Translations under genes and position numbers: made by a program
Notes under the pieces: model-generated
The model's input: only the letters and a program-made list of their open reading frames with translations
Told to the model about the DNA's origin: nothing
The model's database searches: none
Source of the DNA: Calditrichota bacterium
GTDB taxonomy: Bacteria; Electryoneota; RPQS01
Assembly (NCBI GenBank): GCA_020057985.1
Contig: JAGVEU010000289.1
Coordinates: 1-9,815 of the forward strand
Direction of reading: 5' to 3'
DNA length: 9,815 bases
Shown: piece after piece, positions 5,789 to 9,815 of the stretch
How positions within the stretch are numbered: position 1 is the stretch's first letter
Layout of the letters: each line of letters begins with the position of its first letter

Positions 5789-5825
5789 TTCAGGAACCGG
5801 AAGGCACGGCTAACCGTAAAAAATC

Positions 5826-5832
5826 AAAGGAG
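5826..5832 (+). promoter_or_regulatory. Strong Shine-Dalgarno fixing a TTG start
   Basis: AAAGGAG lies 5 bases before TTG 5838. It is the best ribosome-binding site in the window and decides in favour of the TTG start, because there is no ATG near the start of the frame; the next Met is far inside the protein. Confidence 0.75.
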
Positions 5833-5837
5833 ATCCT

Positions 5838-6659
5838 TTGACCTCAGAGCAGAACCCCGAGTACTACCCTAAAGCCTACGATAACACAAAATTCCTGCAC
5901 AGCTCCCACGCAAGAACGATCCGGATTCTTGCTGAGTACTTGGAGCCCCAAGCACGGCTGAGACAGGAGAAAATTCGCGGAACGGTTGTTTTCTTTGGAT
6001 CTGCTCGCGCGCTTTCGACGACGGACTCTATGCTGCGGTTGAAGTATGCCGAGGAACAGGTTCGTATAACGCCATCGAAAGACGCGGAGGATGCACTTCG
6101 GCAAGCGGAAGTTATTCATCGGCTGAGCCGTTATCACGACGACGCGGTTCGGTTGTCGTTCCTGCTGACAAAGTACTTTCAATCGGTTCCTGATGTTCGG
6201 GATCGTCATGTTGTATGCAGTGGTGGAGGACCTGGCTTGATGGAGGCGGCAAATCGCGGGGCAAAAGAGGCGGGCGGCAAGACGATTGGGCTGACTATCA
6301 GCCTGCCGCACGAACAGTCGAATAATCCACATCTTGACCCGCAGCACACCTTTCATTTCCACTATTTCTTCATGCGGAAATACTGGTTCATGTACTTGGC
6401 ACGCGCGCTGGTTGTCTTTCCGGGAGGATTCGGGACCATGGATGAACTGTTCGAGGTCTTGACTCTTATGCAAACGCAAAAGGTCAAGAAAAAGCTTCCG
6501 ATCATTCTCTACGGGAGCGAATACTGGAATGAAGTCCTTAATTTCGATGCGATGGTGAAGTGGGGGGTTGTTTCACAGGAGGATCTGAAGTTGATTCGGC
6601 AGTTTGATGTGCCGGACGAAGCATTTGAGTATTTGAAGAGGCAGGTGGACTTGCACTAA
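5838..6659 (+). CDS. LOG family protein (TIGR00730-like, nucleotide phosphoribohydrolase fold)
   Basis: The 273-residue protein has both LOG/lysine-decarboxylase-family signatures: CSGGGPGLMEAANRGAKEAG (about residues 127-146) and FPGGFGTMDELFEVL (about 193-207, the PGGxGTxxE motif). Members cleave 5'-monophosphate nucleotides at the N-glycosidic bond, giving free base and ribose 5-phosphate; some activate cytokinins and others serve purine turnover. It is longer than the roughly 190-residue LOG core: about 47 residues precede the first strand (TVVFFGSAR, 49-57), and a charged insert spans about 58-115 (from LSTTDSMLRLKYAEE to the start of the helix before the GGGPG block). The R-x-x-x-[FY] segment near MRKYWFMYLARALVVFPGG is typical. 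The start is TTG with a strong Shine-Dalgarno. It lies 49 bases downstream of the dehydrogenase and could be co-transcribed with it. Confidence 0.9.
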   Translation: MTSEQNPEYYPKAYDNTKFLHSSHARTIRILAEYLEPQARLRQEKIRGTVVFFGSARALSTTDSMLRLKYAEEQVRITPSKDAEDALRQAEVIHRLSRYHDDAVRLSFLLTKYFQSVPDVRDRHVVCSGGGPGLMEAANRGAKEAGGKTIGLTISLPHEQSNNPHLDPQHTFHFHYFFMRKYWFMYLARALVVFPGGFGTMDELFEVLTLMQTQKVKKKLPIILYGSEYWNEVLNFDAMVKWGVVSQEDLKLIRQFDVPDEAFEYLKRQVDLH

Positions 6660-6660
6660 G

Positions 6661-6688
6661 GGATGAGGGATGAAGGATGAGGGATGAA
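6661..6688 (+). repeat. GGATGAR heptamer tandem repeat (4 units)
   Basis: Units GGATGAG, GGATGAA, GGATGAG and GGATGAA follow directly after the LOG stop and run into the rhodanese gene. Each unit carries an ATG, in a different frame because 7 is not a multiple of 3; only ATG 6677 is in the rhodanese frame. GAGGG of the preceding units acts as a plausible Shine-Dalgarno with a 7-base spacer. The same heptamer is found at 7328-7348. Confidence 0.85.
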
Positions 6689-7258
6689 AAGGACGGAAAG
6701 GGTCTTCGGTTTTCCTGGACAGCAGCAAAGCGACAGACGTTGGTCATGTGCGGGATTGCCGTGTTGCTGGGGTTGGGTGCGCGGGCGGTGCAGAAAAAAC
6801 CTGTGCCCTTCTGGGGATATCCCAAACCAATTGCGTTGATCCAGCCAAAGGCGGCGATTGCAGGAGCCAATTCTGTGTCCGTGGACAGTGCTTTTGTGCC
6901 TGCAGAAAAACCCTATGACATTGATTTTGCTACAGTAATGGGGCTGTTCATGAAGCGCAAAAAGGAGAACATCCCGTTTATTGATGCTCGCGAACATCAA
7001 CTCTACGAAGCAGGTCACATCACCGGAGCGATTAATATCCCCTTTGAGCGTTTGGCTGATTGCATTAGCACACTTGAACAAATACATAAAGATCAATTAG
7101 TTACACTATACTGCGATGGTGGTGACTGCCATTTGTCACACGATTTGGCAGAGTTCATGATCGGCGAGGGCTGGAAACGGCTGGCTGTCTATACCGGCGG
7201 ATGGGAGGAATGGTCAAAGGAGACGGATTTTGTCGTAACGGGGAGCAAACCTGAGTAA
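6677..7258 (+). CDS. Membrane-anchored single-domain rhodanese-like protein
   Basis: The 193-residue protein has a basic N-terminus and one hydrophobic segment (about residues 22-36, TLVMCGIAVLLGLGARA), then a linker and a rhodanese domain: FIDAREHQLYEAGHITGAIN (about 95-114), the active-site loop YCDGGDCHLS starting with C146, and VYTGGWEEW near the C-terminus. Rhodaneses carry sulfur as a persulfide on the loop Cys. The loop has a second Cys (C151), and Ser after H152 in place of the Arg of CX5R, a variant seen in rhodaneses that accompany DoxX/MauE-type membrane proteins, though no such partner is present here. The domain would face the periplasm if the segment is a signal anchor. Start ATG 6677 lies inside the heptamer repeat; upstream ATGs in that repeat are out of frame. 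Confidence 0.85.
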   Translation: MRDEKDGKGLRFSWTAAKRQTLVMCGIAVLLGLGARAVQKKPVPFWGYPKPIALIQPKAAIAGANSVSVDSAFVPAEKPYDIDFATVMGLFMKRKKENIPFIDAREHQLYEAGHITGAINIPFERLADCISTLEQIHKDQLVTLYCDGGDCHLSHDLAEFMIGEGWKRLAVYTGGWEEWSKETDFVVTGSKPE

Positions 7259-7290
7259 ATTACAGGAAAATTCAGGTAATATTAGAAGGA

Positions 7291-7315
7291 GTGGTCACGA
7301 GAACATCGTGGCCAT
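7291..7315 (+). terminator. Hairpin after the rhodanese gene, possible terminator
   Basis: GTGGTCACGA and TCGTGGCCAT pair over 10 bp (two G-T wobbles) around the loop GAACA, 32 bases after the rhodanese stop. No U-run follows (TTGCG), so an intrinsic terminator is not clear; it could instead be an mRNA 3' stabiliser or an operator. Confidence 0.4.
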
Positions 7316-7327
7316 TTGCGTAAGAAA

Positions 7328-7348
7328 GGATGAAGGATGAAGGATGAA
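7328..7348 (+). repeat. GGATGAA heptamer tandem repeat (3 units)
   Basis: Three perfect GGATGAA units in the 170-base gap between the rhodanese and DUF4159 genes. It is the same repeat as 6661-6688, but here about 80 bases from the next start. A single GGATGAA also lies just before the PAP2 start at 8838. Apart from this and the hairpin, the gap shows nothing else recognisable. Confidence 0.85.
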
Positions 7349-7428
7349 GGCAGAGCGTGGAGGGCAGAGAGACCAAGTAACCGGGCAACTAAATGGCAGA
7401 AAAGGCGTTAGAGTAATTACACATACCT

Positions 7429-8121
7429 ATGAAAAGACACCTCTTGAATAAAAGCCTCCTTTTGGCTCTGCTGCTTATTACCCTTGCGGGCTTGGCGCAA
7501 ACCACTCCCGATGCCGGAAGCAAAGTCCAGATTGGATTGCTCAAATACAAAGGCGGCGGGGACTGGTACAGCGGAGCGCGAGCTTTGACGAATCTGATCT
7601 CGTTCATGCGCACGAACACCAATGTGCAATTCATGCCGGAGCCGGTGGCTGTGGAGCCGGGCTCGGTACAGTTGTTCGCCTATCCGATTCTGTTTATCAA
7701 TGGACACGGCAATGTGTTTTTCACACCGGAGGAAGTAGAAAACCTGCGGAAGTATTTTGCGGCGGGCGGATTTCTCTTTGCCAATGACGACTATGGCATG
7801 GATCCGAGCTTCCGGCGCGAGCTGAAAAAGATTCTGCCCGGCTCGGCGTGGATTGATTTGCCCTTTGCGCATCCGATCTATCATACCTTCTTCGATTTCC
7901 CGAACGGCTGTCCAAAGATTCACGAACATGATAAGCTGCCGGCACAGGGATTGGGATTGTTTTACGACGGCGTGATGGTGTGCTTCTATGATTATCAGTC
8001 GGACCTCTGCGATGGCTGGGAGGATGAATCCGTACACGGTGACCCACTGGAGAAGCGACAAGCAGCGACCAAGATGGGCACGAATGTGATTCTGCACGCG
8101 CTGTCACGAGGAGTGAACTGA
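7429..8121 (+). CDS. Secreted DUF4159 domain protein
   Basis: The 230-residue protein has a signal peptide (KR-rich start, then hydrophobic LLLALLLITLAGLAQ, with cleavage likely near residue 24) and a full DUF4159 domain (PF13709): IGLLKYKGGGDWYSGARALT (about 35-54), LFAYPILFINGHGNVFF, then LRKYFAAGGFLFANDDYG and FRRELKKILPG. These blocks resemble a glutamine-amidotransferase-like alpha/beta fold, but no catalytic Cys-His-Glu triad is established for this family and its function is unknown. The Cys residues (about 165, 185 and 194) are in the C-terminal third. In many genomes DUF4159 genes lie with MoxR/Bat-type membrane-complex genes; none is present here. No clear Shine-Dalgarno precedes ATG 7429. 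It ends at TGA 8119-8121. Confidence 0.88.
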   Translation: MKRHLLNKSLLLALLLITLAGLAQTTPDAGSKVQIGLLKYKGGGDWYSGARALTNLISFMRTNTNVQFMPEPVAVEPGSVQLFAYPILFINGHGNVFFTPEEVENLRKYFAAGGFLFANDDYGMDPSFRRELKKILPGSAWIDLPFAHPIYHTFFDFPNGCPKIHEHDKLPAQGLGLFYDGVMVCFYDYQSDLCDGWEDESVHGDPLEKRQAATKMGTNVILHALSRGVN

Positions 8122-8207
8122 AGAAAAACTCCAAACTCCAAAGGAAGAGATCAGCGCGTCTTGGAGCGGTGATCTGCATTTAATTACACGCAACTCTGGA
8201 GAATCTT

Positions 8208-8831
8208 ATGTCTGGGGTACTTCTGTTCGGGCTATTCCTTGTGATGACTGAGACGGTGCATTGCGGGGAGCGAATTGGGATTAATCTGGGCCTTGGAAAT
8301 CCGGAAGCCAACAGCATATACCAACTCGATGTTCCACCATTGACATTGAGTGCGACAGCTAAGCTTCCGTTCATAGAAATTCCTGGACGTGTTGAGAGCG
8401 AGCTGTCCCTTGGAACATGGGGAATGAAAGAGCACATGGACCCGGCGGTGTACAGTGAATGTCGCTTTGGCGGCAAACATCCATCACCCTTAAGCCATGC
8501 GGGGTGGCTTGGGAGTTACGAAGCGCTACGAATCTACCTTGCACCTGTAAACGAAGGCCGTCCTCACCCGATACATCTCGGTGTCGGAGTTGGATATCAT
8601 CAGGTGTGGGAGGTAAAGAAGAACAGTGATAATGGTAAGGCTGACCATTTCGAGAACATGCATGACGCCTGTCGTGTTCACGCGTTCCTGCGAGTGAACT
8701 TCTTGCCGACAGAGCAGTCCGCGATGTTCTTTGAACTCGAGGATCAAGTTTTGGTCAATGACCGTTCAAGTTACGTCGGGCCCACATACATGTTGTGGCT
8801 CAAGCTCGGTTACCGGTTCACCGTGCGATGA
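8208..8831 (+). CDS. Exported protein, possible outer-membrane beta-barrel, family unknown
   Basis: I do not recognise the family. The 207-residue product begins with a hydrophobic export signal (MSGVLLFGLFLVMTETVHCG, cleavage probably near residue 19; the Cys is not in a convincing lipobox). The rest alternates short strands and turns: INLGLGN, HLGVGVGYHQVWEV near the middle, CRVHAFLRVNFLP, then SAMFFELEDQVLV and a final MLWLKLGYRFTVR. Amphipathic strands and a C-terminal aromatic-rich strand fit a small outer-membrane barrel of about 8 strands, though it does not end in Phe. GGAGA lies 5 bases before ATG 8208. It lies 86 bases after the DUF4159 gene and 15 bases before the PAP2 gene, so co-transcription with the PAP2 gene is plausible. 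The gene is intact. Confidence 0.6.
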   Translation: MSGVLLFGLFLVMTETVHCGERIGINLGLGNPEANSIYQLDVPPLTLSATAKLPFIEIPGRVESELSLGTWGMKEHMDPAVYSECRFGGKHPSPLSHAGWLGSYEALRIYLAPVNEGRPHPIHLGVGVGYHQVWEVKKNSDNGKADHFENMHDACRVHAFLRVNFLPTEQSAMFFELEDQVLVNDRSSYVGPTYMLWLKLGYRFTVR

Positions 8832-8846
8832 AGAGAAGGATGAAAG

Positions 8847-9656
8847 TTGAAAACAAAGGGCGGATTTCTGAAGCCAGTCTACGTCCTTTGCGTGTTGCTG
8901 CTAAATCAATTACTCTTTGCAGAGCCACGGTCGCTGTCTGACACGCTGATTGCCAACAGCAAGAATTTCGGCAGAAATTGTGCTCACATGGCTGCCGCGC
9001 CGTTTCATGCAAGCACAAAGAAATGGTTGACTGCAGGAGGATTTATCGGGGGAATAGCGGCGAGTGCCGCGCTTGACAATTCAGTGCGGACAAACGTGCG
9101 CAGGTTTGATCGCTCGGTGGCCAAGACGATGGATGATCTCGGTCATGCCTATCAGTAGGGATATATTAGTTTTGGGTTGGCGGGGGCGATGTATGGATAT
9201 GGTTTGTTGGCCGATCAATCTGCCGCACGGCGAATCGGGCTTGAAATCGTGGAAGCCTATGCCATCGCTGGAGCGGGAACGCAGATTGTGAAGCATCTAA
9301 TGGGTCGTTCGCGTCCCTATCGTGATGAAGGCTATTTGCTCTTTGCGGGGCCGATCTTGCGCAACAGTCGTCATTCGTTTCCGTCGGGAGATGTGACCGT
9401 GGCGTTTACCCTGAGTTCGGTGCTCGCAGCGGAAGCGAAATCTGCTCCCGTTACGATTCTACTTTATGGCTTAGCTTCCATGACCGCATTTCAGAGGCTG
9501 CACCGGGACCAGCATTGGCTCTCGGATGTGCTCGGCGGTGCAGCGTGGGGAACGGCGGTGGGACTGGGGGTGGTTCACATGCATCGGAAGGGCAGAACAA
9601 GAAATGTGAGCTTGGTGGTAAGGCCGGATGGAGTTGGCGTGAACGTAGGGTTATAG
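8847..9656 (+). pseudogene. PAP2 family phosphatase interrupted by an in-frame amber codon
   Basis: One frame runs from TTG 8847 to TAG 9654-9656 (270 codons) but contains TAG at 9156-9158 (codon 104). Before it lies a signal-like N-terminus (YVLCVLLLNQLLFA) and a membrane-proximal region; after it lie all catalytic motifs of the PAP2 (phosphatidic acid phosphatase type 2) superfamily: K149-x6-R156-P157, SFPSGD (177-182) and R217-x5-H223-x3-D227. The PSG motif ends in Asp where His is usual. Such enzymes remove phosphate from lipid phosphates or undecaprenyl diphosphate at the membrane. TTG 8847 is the only start after the in-frame TGA at 8841 and has AAGGA at a 6-base spacing. The frame is conserved across the stop, so this is a point nonsense change, a readthrough site or a base error. 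Reinitiation at ATG 9189 would lose the export signal. The gene's final TAG belongs to MITE copy 2. Confidence 0.85.
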
Positions 9657-9811
9657 CGCTTTTCGAAAGTAGGTTGCGATGTTGCTCTCCGAGCCCTGCC
9701 ATTACTAGGCAGTACCGTCCTCGAAAGAAGGTTGCGATGTTGGTCTCCGAGCCCTGTCATTACTAGGCAGTACCGTCCTCGGTGCTGCTCCGCGACTTTC
9801 GGAAAGAACTA
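9654..9811. mobile_element. MITE-like element, copy 2, at the 3' end of the PAP2 gene
   Basis: This relative of 3728-3854 starts with TAG at 9654 and ends with CTA at 9811. The outer 17 bases of the two ends match in inverted orientation at 14 positions (shared CGAAAGT). TA at 9652-9653 and 9812-9813 fits a TA target duplication, though only 2 bases of right flank are in the window. Compared with copy 1 it has an extra 58-bp module and lacks about 28 bases next to the right end (the inner GTTGCGAT arm). In a single strand the ends pair (GAAAG with CTTTC, GTTGCG with CGCGAC). It supplies the stop codon now used by the PAP2 frame. Confidence 0.8.
9664..9779. repeat. 58-bp tandem duplication inside MITE copy 2
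   Basis: Units 9664-9721 and 9722-9779 match at 55 of 58 positions. Each holds the hairpin CTG[CT]C-ATTACTA-GGCAG. The C-to-T difference in the second unit keeps a G-U pair at RNA level. Copy 1 at 3728 has a single unit. Confidence 0.85.
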
Positions 9812-9815
9812 TATA

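Noticed and set aside
5844..6479. Long reverse-strand open frame (211 codons) opposite the LOG gene
   Set aside because: No recognisable domain, and the + strand frame has clear family motifs; it is an antisense shadow.
6661..6688. Phase-variable start through heptamer copy number
   Set aside because: ATG 6677 sits in a fixed position relative to the gene; changing upstream units would not shift its frame, though leader spacing could change.
7417..8097. Long reverse-strand open frame (226 codons) opposite DUF4159
   Set aside because: It mirrors the DUF4159 gene, which has a signal peptide and family blocks; no support for the reverse product.
7414..8189. Shared TAATTACAC before the DUF4159 and exported-protein genes as a regulatory site
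   Set aside because: Only a 9-base match, at different distances from the starts; too short to separate from chance.
9156..9158. Genetic-code recoding of TAG (for example pyrrolysine)
   Set aside because: TAG terminates several other genes in this window at expected family ends.

Overview
The window reads as a stretch of chromosome from a Gram-negative-type bacterium, probably an uncultivated or little-studied lineage. Every recognisable gene is on the + strand. Several products carry signal peptides or membrane anchors, including a DUF4159 protein, a possible outer-membrane barrel and a PAP2 phosphatase. Base composition is balanced to moderately GC-rich, and the gaps between genes are full of short repeats. 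No rRNA, tRNA or marker gene is present, so phylum is a guess; the mix (DUF4159, four-helix-bundle protein, GC-palindrome repeats) would suit an FCB-type group.

Layout. 1-617: 3' part of an HNH-like zinc-finger protein whose start lies outside the window. 618-1482: a REPtron, meaning a RAYT (REP-associated Y1 transposase) with four copies of its small palindromic repeat; the last copy runs into the leader of the next gene. 1487-2380: diacylglycerol-kinase-family lipid kinase. 2402-3194: an MNT-HEPN (MntA/HepT-like) two-gene module lying exactly between two 40-bp direct repeats. 3198-3614: SRPBCC/AHSA1 protein. 3654-4151: a four-helix-bundle (23S IVP-type) gene broken by a 127-bp MITE. 4209-4520: YciI-like protein. 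4655-5788: saccharopine-dehydrogenase-family oxidoreductase. 5838-6659: LOG-family phosphoribohydrolase-like protein. 6677-7258: membrane-anchored single-domain rhodanese. 7429-8121: secreted DUF4159 protein. 8208-8831: exported unknown protein. 8847-9656: PAP2 phosphatase interrupted by an in-frame TAG, its present stop codon formed by a second MITE (9654-9811).

How the parts relate. Only mntA-hepT (ATGA overlap) is a clear translationally coupled operon; the other genes are co-directional singles with gaps of about 15-170 bases and no shared pathway. What unifies the region is repeat activity: four repeat families (REP/RAYT, a GC palindrome, a GGATGAA heptamer and a TA-duplicating MITE) lie between or inside genes. 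They have broken one gene, set the end of another, and supply apparent Shine-Dalgarno sequences for several more. The most informative observations are the two MITE copies (a reconstructable insertion in the four-helix-bundle gene, and a stop codon that is the first three bases of the element), the toxin-antitoxin-like module between direct repeats, and the RAYT with its repeats.
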